Assembly (NCBI GenBank): GCA_937862735.1
Contig: CALMDH010000304.1
Coordinates: 1-64,000 of the forward strand
Origin: M0108 sp937862735
GTDB taxonomy: Bacteria; Pseudomonadota; Gammaproteobacteria; Chromatiales; Chromatiaceae
DNA: 64,000 nucleotides
Direction of reading: 5' to 3'
In this document: positions 34,886 to 42,896 of the stretch, piece after piece
Position numbering within the stretch: position 1 is the stretch's first letter
How the letters are laid out: every line of letters starts with the position of its first letter
The notes under the pieces: model-generated
The model's input: only the letters and a program-made list of their open reading frames with translations
The model's database searches: none
What the model was told of the DNA's origin: nothing
Program-made: the position numbers and the translations under genes

Positions 34886-36793
34886 ATGGACCCGCGCCTC
34901 CTCGCTTATTACAACCGTGAACTGACCCATCTCCGTGACCTGGGGGGCGAGTTTGCGGCGGAGTTCCCCAAGATCGCCGGCCGGCTGGGCCTTTCCGGTT
35001 TCGAATGCGCCGATCCCTATGTCGAACGGCTGATGGAGGGCTTTGCCTTTCTGGCGGCACGGGTCCAACTCAAGATCGATGCCGAATTCCCAGTGTTTAC
35101 CCAGCACCTGCTGGAACTGGTCTATCCCCACTATCTGGCGCCGACCCCCTCGATGGTGGTCGTCCAGTTTCAGCCCGATCTCAGCGAAGGCGCCCTGGCG
35201 GAAGGCCTCGTCCTGCCGCGGGACACTGCCTTGCGCGGCACCCTCGGCAAAGGTGAGCAGACCGCCTGTGAATACCGCACCGCCCACGAGATCCGGCTCT
35301 GGCCGCTGGAACTGACCGAAGCCGAGTACTTCAGCCATGCCGGTCCCGTCGCGCGGACCGATCTGCCCGTTTTGCAACGCAGCAAGGCCGGCCTCCGACT
35401 GCGCCTGCGCACGACCACCGGCCTGACTTTCGCTCAGCTCTCACCAGGTCAGCCCAAGGGTTTCCGGCTGGACCTCTTCCTCCAGGGGACCGACCAGATC
35501 CCCTTCGATCTCTATGCCCAAATGCTCGGCCAGGCGACCGCTGTGCTGGTGCAGCCCACCGCTCGCCCCTTGCCCTGGATAGAGGTCCTGCCCGCCAACG
35601 TGCTGCGCCCCCTGGGGTTCGAGGAGGCCGAGGCGCTCCTGCCCTATGCCCCCCCCTCCTTCCAGGGTTACCGGCATCTGCATGAGTATTTCGCCTTCCC
35701 CCAACGGTTTCTCTTCGTCGCCATCGAGGCGGTGGGCCCCATCCTCCAGCGTATCGACACCAACGAGGTCGATGTCATCCTCTTGTTCGGCCAGATCACG
35801 CCGGGTCTCGAAGGGGTCATCAGCGCCGCTAACTTCGCGCTCCATTGCACCCCGGCGATCAACCTCTTCCACAAGCGGTGCGACCGCGTCCATCTCGGGG
35901 GGGCCGGGCCCGATTACCACTTGGTCCCGGATCGGACCCGCCCACTGGACTTCGAGGTCTATCGGGTCGACGAGGTGACGGGCTATGGGGCGGCCACCAG
36001 TGACCGCCGTGAGTTTCGCCCCTTTTATTCCGCCACCGACCTGACCGCGACGGAGAGCGCCCCCGCCTATTTCACCATCCAGCGACAGCCCCGTCGGCTC
36101 TCCTCTGGCCAGCAACGCCGGGGGCCTCGGTCCAGCTATATCGGCAGTGAGGTCTATATCAATCTGGTGGATGCGGCCCAGGCGCCCTGGTCCAGCGAAA
36201 TGCGGCAACTGGCGGTATCCGGGCTCTGTACCAACCGAGACCTGCCCCTGCAGATGCCGGTTGGGACGGGCACCACCGATTTCAGCCTGGAGATCGGCGC
36301 CCCGGTCCAGTCGATCCGGGTGAGGGCCGGCCCAACGCCGCCAAGGACCTCCCCGGCCCATGGAGACACCGCCTGGCGGTTGATCAGCCACTTGTCGCTG
36401 AACTATCTCTCCATCGCCGACAGCACGGGCGGCACGGGCAGTGCGGGCGGGACGGGTGCCGCCGCCCTGCGTGAACTCCTCGCCCTCTACGCCGATTTGA
36501 CCAATGCGGACCTGCGCCGTCAGATCGAGGGGCTCCGCCAGGTCTCCTCGCGACCCCTGATCCGTCGCCTGCCAGGGGTGCACCCAATTACCTATGCCCG
36601 CGGTCTCGAGATCAGCCTGGTCTGTGATGAATCCGCCTTTGCCGGTACCGGGGTCTACCTCCTGGGTGCCGTTCTCGAACGCTTTTTCGCCCGCTATTGT
36701 TCGATCAATAGTTTTACCGAGACCCTGCTCAAGACCGAGCGCGGGGAGGTGATGCGATGGCCAGCGACGATCGGCCAACGCCCCCTCCTCTGA
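34886..36793 (+). CDS. tssF: T6SS baseplate subunit TssF
   Basis: 635 residues. The typical start MDPRLLAYYNRELTHLRDLGGEFAAEFPKIAGRL and the ADPYVERLMEGFAFLAARVQLKIDAEFP segment identify TssF (VasA/ImpG). It forms the baseplate wedge with TssE, TssG and TssK. A small Gly/Thr/Ser run (GTGSAGGTG, near 36425-36460) is a minor expansion in the C-terminal third. The gene overlaps tssG by 37 bases. Confidence 0.94.
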   Translation: MDPRLLAYYNRELTHLRDLGGEFAAEFPKIAGRLGLSGFECADPYVERLMEGFAFLAARVQLKIDAEFPVFTQHLLELVYPHYLAPTPSMVVVQFQPDLSEGALAEGLVLPRDTALRGTLGKGEQTACEYRTAHEIRLWPLELTEAEYFSHAGPVARTDLPVLQRSKAGLRLRLRTTTGLTFAQLSPGQPKGFRLDLFLQGTDQIPFDLYAQMLGQATAVLVQPTARPLPWIEVLPANVLRPLGFEEAEALLPYAPPSFQGYRHLHEYFAFPQRFLFVAIEAVGPILQRIDTNEVDVILLFGQITPGLEGVISAANFALHCTPAINLFHKRCDRVHLGGAGPDYHLVPDRTRPLDFEVYRVDEVTGYGAATSDRREFRPFYSATDLTATESAPAYFTIQRQPRRLSSGQQRRGPRSSYIGSEVYINLVDAAQAPWSSEMRQLAVSGLCTNRDLPLQMPVGTGTTDFSLEIGAPVQSIRVRAGPTPPRTSPAHGDTAWRLISHLSLNYLSIADSTGGTGSAGGTGAAALRELLALYADLTNADLRRQIEGLRQVSSRPLIRRLPGVHPITYARGLEISLVCDESAFAGTGVYLLGAVLERFFARYCSINSFTETLLKTERGEVMRWPATIGQRPLL

Positions 36794-37815
36794 CCGATCA
36801 GCCCCTATTCGCCGAGCTGACAAGGGCTCCCTGGCGATATGGCTTCCTGCACACCCTCCGTCAGCTCGACGCCCTGCAACCCGAACGCCCGCGACTCGGC
36901 ATGACGGCGAGGGCAAGCGACGACCCCATCCGGCTCGGCCAAGAGCCATCCCTGATCTTCGCCCCCGCCGAACTGGCCGCCCTGCTCCTCCCCGCCGCCG
37001 GTCAGCCGGCCCGGCTCCTGGTCTATTTTCTGGGCCTCTTCGGCCCCAATGGCCCCCTGCCCCTGCACCTGACCAACCATGCCCGCGAACGCCTGCGCCA
37101 AGCCGGGGACCCGACCTTTGCCCGCTTCGCGGATGTCTTCCACCACCGGATGCTGTCGCTCTTCTATCGCGCCTGGGCCCAGGCCCAGCCAGCGGTCAGC
37201 TTCGATCGCCCGACCCAGGACCGCTTCGGCACCTATCTGGGTGCCCTGGCCGGGACCGGCATGCCGGCCTACCAGGGCCGCGACGCCATGCCCGATCTGG
37301 CGAAGCGGCACTTTACCGGACACCTCTCCTGCCAGAATCGCCATGCCGAGGGACTGAGGTCCATGCTGACCGAGTTCCTGCGTCTACCCGTGCGGATCGA
37401 GGAGTTCATCGGCCATTGGCTGGTACTGCCGGAGGATTGTCGCCTGTGTCTGGGGACCAGCCCCGCTACCGGTCACTTGGGCCAGACCACGACGCTTGGT
37501 GGACGGGTCTGGGACCACCAGTCCAAGTTTCGCGTCATCATCGGCCCCGTGCGTTTGGTGGACTTTCGCCGTCTTCTCCCCGGGGGGGACAGCCTCAACC
37601 GGGTGAGGGATCTGGTCCGCAACTATCTTGGGGATCAACTGGACTGGGATCTCAACCCCGTCCTGACCGCCCCGGAGGTTCCCGGACTGCGGCTGGGCCG
37701 TGGCGGGCAACTGGGGTGGACGACCTGGTTGCTGAGCAGGCCCGCAAGCCGGAATGCTGATGACCTGAAACTGAATCCGCGTTGGCGGCCCCCTGCAACG
37801 AGGAGCGCAACATGA
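36757..37815 (+). CDS. tssG: T6SS baseplate subunit TssG
   Basis: 352 residues, starting inside tssF. Family features are the N-terminal APWRYGFLHTLRQLDAL, GPNGPLPLHLTNHARER and the HRMLSLFYRAWAQAQPAVSFDR block. TssG (VasB/ImpH) pairs with TssF in the wedge. The C-terminus carries the usual LGYTTWL-like motif (LGWTTWLLSR). It overlaps the start of clpV by 4 bases. Confidence 0.94.
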   Translation: MASDDRPTPPPLTDQPLFAELTRAPWRYGFLHTLRQLDALQPERPRLGMTARASDDPIRLGQEPSLIFAPAELAALLLPAAGQPARLLVYFLGLFGPNGPLPLHLTNHARERLRQAGDPTFARFADVFHHRMLSLFYRAWAQAQPAVSFDRPTQDRFGTYLGALAGTGMPAYQGRDAMPDLAKRHFTGHLSCQNRHAEGLRSMLTEFLRLPVRIEEFIGHWLVLPEDCRLCLGTSPATGHLGQTTTLGGRVWDHQSKFRVIIGPVRLVDFRRLLPGGDSLNRVRDLVRNYLGDQLDWDLNPVLTAPEVPGLRLGRGGQLGWTTWLLSRPASRNADDLKLNPRWRPPATRSAT

Positions 37816-40556
37816 CCGAGATCAGCCGCACCGCCCTCTTTGGCAAGCTCAATCCCCTGGCCTATAAGGCGATCGAAAGCGCCACCGTCTTTTGCAAGAT
37901 CCGTGGCAACCCCTACGTGGAACTGGTGCACTGGTTCAATCAGATCCTCCAGAATCAGGATTCGGACCTGCACCGGATCATCCGCCAGTTCGACCTGGAC
38001 CCGGCCGGTCTGGCCCGGGATTTCACCGAAACCCTGGATCGACTACCACGGGGGGCCCGCTCCATCTCCGACCTGTCCGCGGACGTGGAGGAGGCCGTCG
38101 AGCGCGGCTGGACCTACGGCACCCTGATGTTCGGTGAATCCCAGGTGCGCACCGGTCATCTCCTGGTGGGGATCCTCAAGACCCGCGGCCTGCGCAGCGG
38201 CCTGCTCGGCATTTCCCGCCAATTCGACAAGATCGTCACCGATACCCTCACCGACCGCTTCGCCCAGATCGTCTCCGGCTCTCCCGAGGACCGTCTGAGC
38301 GCCCGCGACGGTTTCCAGATCAGTGGCGGGGCCCTGCCCGGCGAGGCGAGCGGCGCCCTGGCGCCAGCCCAGATGGGCAAGCAGGAGGCCTTGCGCCTCT
38401 TCTCGGTGGATCTCACCGAGCGCGCCCGCCAGGGTGAGCTGGACCCCATCGTCGGGCGCGATGATGAGATCCGGCAGATGATCGACATCCTCATGCGCCG
38501 GCGCCAGAACAACCCCATCCTCACCGGCGAGGCCGGCGTCGGCAAGACCGCCGTCGTCGAGGGTTTCGCCCTGCGCCTGGCCAGCGGCGAGGTGCCGCCG
38601 CCCCTCAAGGATGTCAGCCTGCGCACCCTGGATGTGGGACTGCTCCAGGCCGGGGCCAGCATGAAGGGCGAATTCGAGAACCGCCTGCGTCAGGTCATCG
38701 AGGAGGTGCAGGCCTCCCCCAAGCCGATCATCCTCTTCATCGACGAGGCCCATACCCTCATCGGCGCGGGTGGCAGCGCCGGCACCGGGGACGCCGCCAA
38801 CCTGCTCAAGCCGGCCCTGGCCCGCGGCACCCTGCGCACGGTCGCCGCCACCACCTGGGGGGAGTACAAGAAATACATCGAGAAGGACCCGGCCCTCACC
38901 CGGCGCTTTCAGGTCATCGCCGTGGACGAGCCGAGCGAGGACAAGGCGATCCTGATGGTCCGCGGGATCGCCTCGGCCCTGGAAAAGCATCACCAGGTCC
39001 AGTTGCTCGACGAGGCCCTGGAGGCGGCGGTAAGGCTCTCCCGCCGTTATATCCCGGCGCGCCAACTGCCAGACAAGGCGGTCAGCCTGCTCGACACCGC
39101 CTGCGCCCGGGTGGCCATCAGCCAGGCCGCCGAACCGGCGGAGGTGGAGGACTGCCGGCGGCGCATCGAAGGCCTGGAGACCGAACTCGCCATCATCGCC
39201 CGCGAGAGCGCCGTCGGGGTGGACACCGGCGAGCGCGCCGGCAGGGCGGAGGCCAGTCTGGAGGTTGAACGGGCACGCCTGACCGAGCTCACCGGCCGAT
39301 GGGAGGCCGAGAAGGCCTTGGTCCAGCAAATCCTCGACCTGCGTGCGCAGCTCCGCGGCGCCCAGTCCCCTCTGGAAGACACTGGCAGCCCCCTGGAAGA
39401 CTCTGGCCAGCCCCTGGAAGCGATCGCCACCCCACCCCCTGCTCAATCCACCGCCCATGAATGGGATCCCGCCACCGCCCTGGCCAAGCTCCGCCAGCTC
39501 CAGTCGGAACTGGCCAGCCTCCAGGGTGAGCGCCCCCTGATCCTGCCCAGCGTCGATGCCCAGGCCATCGCCTCGGTCGTCGCGGACTGGACCGGCATCC
39601 CCGTCGGGCGCATGGTGAAGAATGAGGTCACCGCCATCCTCCATCTGGCCGAGACCCTCAACCAACGGGTCATTGGCCAACGCCACGCCCTGGACATGAT
39701 CGCCAGGCGCATCCAGACCTCCCGCGCCCGGCTCGACAACCCCAACAAGCCCATCGGCGTCTTTCTCCTCGCCGGTCCCTCCGGGGTCGGCAAGACCGAG
39801 ACGGGCCTGGCCCTCGCCGAGGCCCTCTATGGGGGTGAGCAGAACATCATCACCATCAACATGAGCGAGTTCCAGGAGGCCCACACCGTCTCGACCCTCA
39901 AGGGCGCCCCCCCCGGCTATGTCGGCTATGGCGAGGGCGGCATCCTCACCGAGGCCGTGCGGCGCAAGCCCTACAGCGTGATCCTGCTCGACGAGGTGGA
40001 GAAGGCTCACCCCGACGTCCACGAGATCTTCTTCCAGGTCTTTGACAAGGGCTGGATGGAGGATGCGGAGGGCCGTTACATTAACTTTCGCAATACCCTG
40101 ATCCTGTTGACCACCAACGTCGGCACGGACCTCATCATGTCCCTGTGCAAGGACCCCGAACTGATGCCGGACCTCGAGGGCCTGACCACCGCCCTGCGCC
40201 AACCCCTGCTCAAGGTCTTCCCCCCGGCCCTGCTCGGTCGGCTCGTCGCCATCCCCTATTACCCCCTCAGCGACGCCATGCTCGGGGCCATCATCCGGCT
40301 GCAACTCGATCGCATCGTCAAACGGATCGCCGAGCAACAGGGGGCCGTGCTGACCTACGACGAGGCCGTGGTCGGCCTCATCGCCCGGCGCTGCGCCGAG
40401 GTCGAAAGCGGCGCCCGGGTCGTCGATGCCATCCTCACCAACACGGTACTACCGGCCATCAGCCGCGAATTTCTTGAGCGCACCCTCCAGGGCCAGGGCA
40501 TCGAGCGGGTATCCCTGGGGGTTGGCGACGAGGGGTTCAGCTACGGATTCACCTGA
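37812..40556 (+). CDS. clpV: T6SS sheath-recycling AAA+ ATPase TssH (ClpV)
   Basis: 914 residues from the ATG at 37812 with an AGGAG site 8 bases before. The ClpV-type N-domain that grips the TssC helix (LNPLAYKAIESATVFCKIRGNPYVELVHWFNQIL) is followed by AAA1 (Walker A GEAGVGKTA, Walker B LFIDEAHTLIGAGG), a coiled M-domain and AAA2 (GPSGVGKTE, LLDEVEKAHPDV). It extracts contracted sheath for reuse. The M-domain carries an odd in-frame heptapeptide repeat (SPLEDTG, SPLEDSG, QPLEA) at 39364-39423, absent from typical ClpV. Confidence 0.95.
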   Translation: MTEISRTALFGKLNPLAYKAIESATVFCKIRGNPYVELVHWFNQILQNQDSDLHRIIRQFDLDPAGLARDFTETLDRLPRGARSISDLSADVEEAVERGWTYGTLMFGESQVRTGHLLVGILKTRGLRSGLLGISRQFDKIVTDTLTDRFAQIVSGSPEDRLSARDGFQISGGALPGEASGALAPAQMGKQEALRLFSVDLTERARQGELDPIVGRDDEIRQMIDILMRRRQNNPILTGEAGVGKTAVVEGFALRLASGEVPPPLKDVSLRTLDVGLLQAGASMKGEFENRLRQVIEEVQASPKPIILFIDEAHTLIGAGGSAGTGDAANLLKPALARGTLRTVAATTWGEYKKYIEKDPALTRRFQVIAVDEPSEDKAILMVRGIASALEKHHQVQLLDEALEAAVRLSRRYIPARQLPDKAVSLLDTACARVAISQAAEPAEVEDCRRRIEGLETELAIIARESAVGVDTGERAGRAEASLEVERARLTELTGRWEAEKALVQQILDLRAQLRGAQSPLEDTGSPLEDSGQPLEAIATPPPAQSTAHEWDPATALAKLRQLQSELASLQGERPLILPSVDAQAIASVVADWTGIPVGRMVKNEVTAILHLAETLNQRVIGQRHALDMIARRIQTSRARLDNPNKPIGVFLLAGPSGVGKTETGLALAEALYGGEQNIITINMSEFQEAHTVSTLKGAPPGYVGYGEGGILTEAVRRKPYSVILLDEVEKAHPDVHEIFFQVFDKGWMEDAEGRYINFRNTLILLTTNVGTDLIMSLCKDPELMPDLEGLTTALRQPLLKVFPPALLGRLVAIPYYPLSDAMLGAIIRLQLDRIVKRIAEQQGAVLTYDEAVVGLIARRCAEVESGARVVDAILTNTVLPAISREFLERTLQGQGIERVSLGVGDEGFSYGFT
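39364..39423. repeat. 21-base tandem repeat in the ClpV M-domain
   Basis: Nearly three units encode SPLEDTG-SPLEDSG-QPLEA, followed by a Pro/Ala stretch. The repeat keeps frame and lies between the coiled-coil segments of the middle domain. Confidence 0.75.
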
Positions 40557-40635
40557 TGCGGCCATCCTCGGCCTTTGGCCAGGGCGAAGAACGGCAAAGC
40601 CTCATTGGGAACGCATGGTCTAAGGAGCCTTCGTC

Positions 40636-42882
40636 ATGACCCTGACGCAACGAGATCGGACCCTCTCCGTCACCACCCCCCTGGGAGAGGACAAGCTGCT
40701 GGTTAAGCGCATGCAGGGCCAGGAACGCCTCGGCGCCCCCTTCGAATATCGACTCGACCTCCTCAGCGAGGACATTGACATCGATCCCAACGACCTGCTC
40801 GGCAAACCCGCCACCCTGTCGCTGCGCCTGCTGGATGGGGGCACGCGTTATTTCAACGGGTGGATCAACCGCTTCGCCCAGGTGGGCTTTGACGGGGCGG
40901 ATGCCCTCTATGAGGCCACCCTGGTACCCTGGCTCTGGTTTCTGTCCCGCACCGCCGATTGTCGAATCTTCCAGGATCAGACCGTCCCCGACATCGTCAA
41001 GGCCATCTTTCGCGAGCAGGGCTTTACCGACTTCGAGGAACGCCTGTCCGGCACTTATCGGCAGTGGGTCTATTGCGTGCAATACCGGGAGACCGACCTC
41101 AACTTCGTCACTCGTCTGCTCGAGCATGAAGGCATCTACTATTTCTTCGAGCACCAGGAGGGAAAACACCTCCTGATCCTGGCCGACGGTTACAGCGCCC
41201 ATGCCAAGATCGAGGGCAGCGAGGAGATCCCCTATTACCCCCCCGATGCCATGGGGCAAAGAGAACGTGACTACCTCGATCGCTGGACCCTGGAACAACA
41301 GGTGCTTCCGGGCGCTTACGTCAATACCTCCTTCGACTTCACCGCCCCACGGAAGAACCTCCTGGGGACCCGCCGCAACCCCAAGGCCCACGATCTGGCG
41401 GATTTCGAGGTCTTTGACTATCCGGGGGACTATGTCGATGCCAGCGACAGTGACACCTATGCCCGGGTGCGCCTGGAGGAGGTCCAGGCCGGCCAGGAAC
41501 TGGCTCAGGCGGAGGGTACGGCCCGGGGGCTCAGCACGGGGGCCCTTTTCAACCTCAGCGGCCATCGCCGCAAGGATCAGAACCGGGAGTATCTGATCCT
41601 GTCCGCGGATTACCGCTTCATATCGGATGAATTTGGTTCCGCCCAGGAGGGCCTCACCGCGCCATTGGTCAGGATCCGCCTGGAGGTCATGGATGCCCAA
41701 GTCCCCTTCCGTCCCGCCCGCCAGACGCCCAAACCGGTGGTCCAGGGACCCCAAACCGCCATCGTGGTCGGCAAAGCCGGCGAGGAGATCTGGACGGACG
41801 AATACGGCCGGGTGAAGGTCCAGTTCCATTGGGACCGCTATGGCAAGCAGGACGAAAACAGTTCCTGCTGGGTGCGAGTATCCCACCCCTGGGCCGGCAA
41901 GAACTGGGGCGCCATCGCCCTGCCGCGCATCGGTCAGGAGGTGGTCGTCAGCTTTCTGGAAGGTGATCCCGACCGGCCACTGATCACCGGGCGCGTCTAC
42001 AACGGCGACTGCATGCCGCCCTATGGCTTACCGGCCAACCAGACCCAGACCGGGATCCGGAGTCGCAGCAGCAAAGGAGGTAGCGGCGCCAACTGTAACG
42101 AAATCCGCATGGAGGACAAGAGCGGCGAGGAGGAGCTCTTCTTCCATGCCGAGCTTAACCAGACCATCGAGGTCGAGAACGACGAATCTCATTGGGTGGG
42201 ACACGATCGTACCAAGAAGGTCGACAATGACGAGACGACCACCATTGGCAACAACCGGACCGAGTCCGTAGGGGCGGACGAGACGATCGACATCGGGGCG
42301 AACCGGACCGAGACCGTCGGCGCTAACGAGGACATCAGCATCGGCGCCAACCGGACCGAGAACGTCAGTGCCAACGAGAAGATCAACATCGGTGCCAACC
42401 GCACCGAAAGCGTGGGTGCCAACGAGTCGGTCCAGATCGGCGCGAGCCGGACGCTGAAGGTCGGCGCCTCCGAGTCCGTCACCATCGGGGCCAGCCGCAG
42501 CGAGCGGATCGGCGCCAGCCTGGCCCAGACTGTCGGCGGCAGCGTCAGCCTGACCTCGGGTGGGTCCTTCACCATCACCGCGACCGGGGGGATGACCATC
42601 ATCGCCCCGGGCGGTTTCAAGATCGTTGATTTCGAGTTGCACAAGGTCGGGGGGACCGTCAAGGAAGGCTATGCCGTCGCGATCAATTTTAACGGTGCCG
42701 TGATGGAAATGACGGGGGTAAAGGCTGAAGCAGTAGGCTCCGCAAATGCGGCTATCGGCCTGAAGTTCGAGAAGGTGGGCGTGGATCTGGGCGCCAAGGA
42801 CGTGACCCAGCAAATGATCGCCCTGGAGGCCCTGTCATCGGCCACCAACATCGAGATGGACACCCTGAAGATCCTGATGTGA
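40636..42882 (+). CDS. vgrG: T6SS spike protein VgrG (TssI)
   Basis: 748 residues. The gp27-like head (RTLSVTTPLGEDKLLVKRMQGQERLGAPFEYRLDLLSE, YRETDLNFVTRLLEHEGIYYFFEH) is followed by the gp5 OB fold (DEYGRVKVQFHWDR, WVRVSHPWAGKNWGAIALPRIGQEVVVSFLEGDPDRPLITGRVYN). A beta-helical needle of about seven 14-residue units (IGANRTE-VGANE type) spans residues 533-631. The last 88 residues, after GGFKIVDF, are not a known toxin domain and may dock the DUF2169 adaptor encoded next. It starts 79 bases after clpV. Confidence 0.95.
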   Translation: MTLTQRDRTLSVTTPLGEDKLLVKRMQGQERLGAPFEYRLDLLSEDIDIDPNDLLGKPATLSLRLLDGGTRYFNGWINRFAQVGFDGADALYEATLVPWLWFLSRTADCRIFQDQTVPDIVKAIFREQGFTDFEERLSGTYRQWVYCVQYRETDLNFVTRLLEHEGIYYFFEHQEGKHLLILADGYSAHAKIEGSEEIPYYPPDAMGQRERDYLDRWTLEQQVLPGAYVNTSFDFTAPRKNLLGTRRNPKAHDLADFEVFDYPGDYVDASDSDTYARVRLEEVQAGQELAQAEGTARGLSTGALFNLSGHRRKDQNREYLILSADYRFISDEFGSAQEGLTAPLVRIRLEVMDAQVPFRPARQTPKPVVQGPQTAIVVGKAGEEIWTDEYGRVKVQFHWDRYGKQDENSSCWVRVSHPWAGKNWGAIALPRIGQEVVVSFLEGDPDRPLITGRVYNGDCMPPYGLPANQTQTGIRSRSSKGGSGANCNEIRMEDKSGEEELFFHAELNQTIEVENDESHWVGHDRTKKVDNDETTTIGNNRTESVGADETIDIGANRTETVGANEDISIGANRTENVSANEKINIGANRTESVGANESVQIGASRTLKVGASESVTIGASRSERIGASLAQTVGGSVSLTSGGSFTITATGGMTIIAPGGFKIVDFELHKVGGTVKEGYAVAINFNGAVMEMTGVKAEAVGSANAAIGLKFEKVGVDLGAKDVTQQMIALEALSSATNIEMDTLKILM
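42235..42530. repeat. 42-base repeat array encoding the VgrG needle
   Basis: Seven or so units of 14 residues, patterned as hydrophobic-x-IG-A-x-R-T/S-E-x-V-x-A-x-E, form the triple-stranded beta-helix of the spike. Arrays of this type are normal for VgrG, but the near-identity of units here allows length change by recombination. Confidence 0.8.
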
Positions 42883-42896
42883 CCGGCTAAACTGCC

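Noticed and set aside
35441..36949. 502-residue minus-strand open frame opposite tssF/tssG
   Set aside because: Shadow frame; the plus strand has clear baseplate proteins with proper spacing.
38043..40337. 764-residue minus-strand open frame opposite clpV
   Set aside because: Shadow of the ClpV gene; no recognisable motif and no ribosome site.
42235..42530. Regular 42-base units considered as a CRISPR-like array
   Set aside because: They encode the VgrG beta-helix needle without spacers of unrelated sequence; a normal feature of VgrG proteins.
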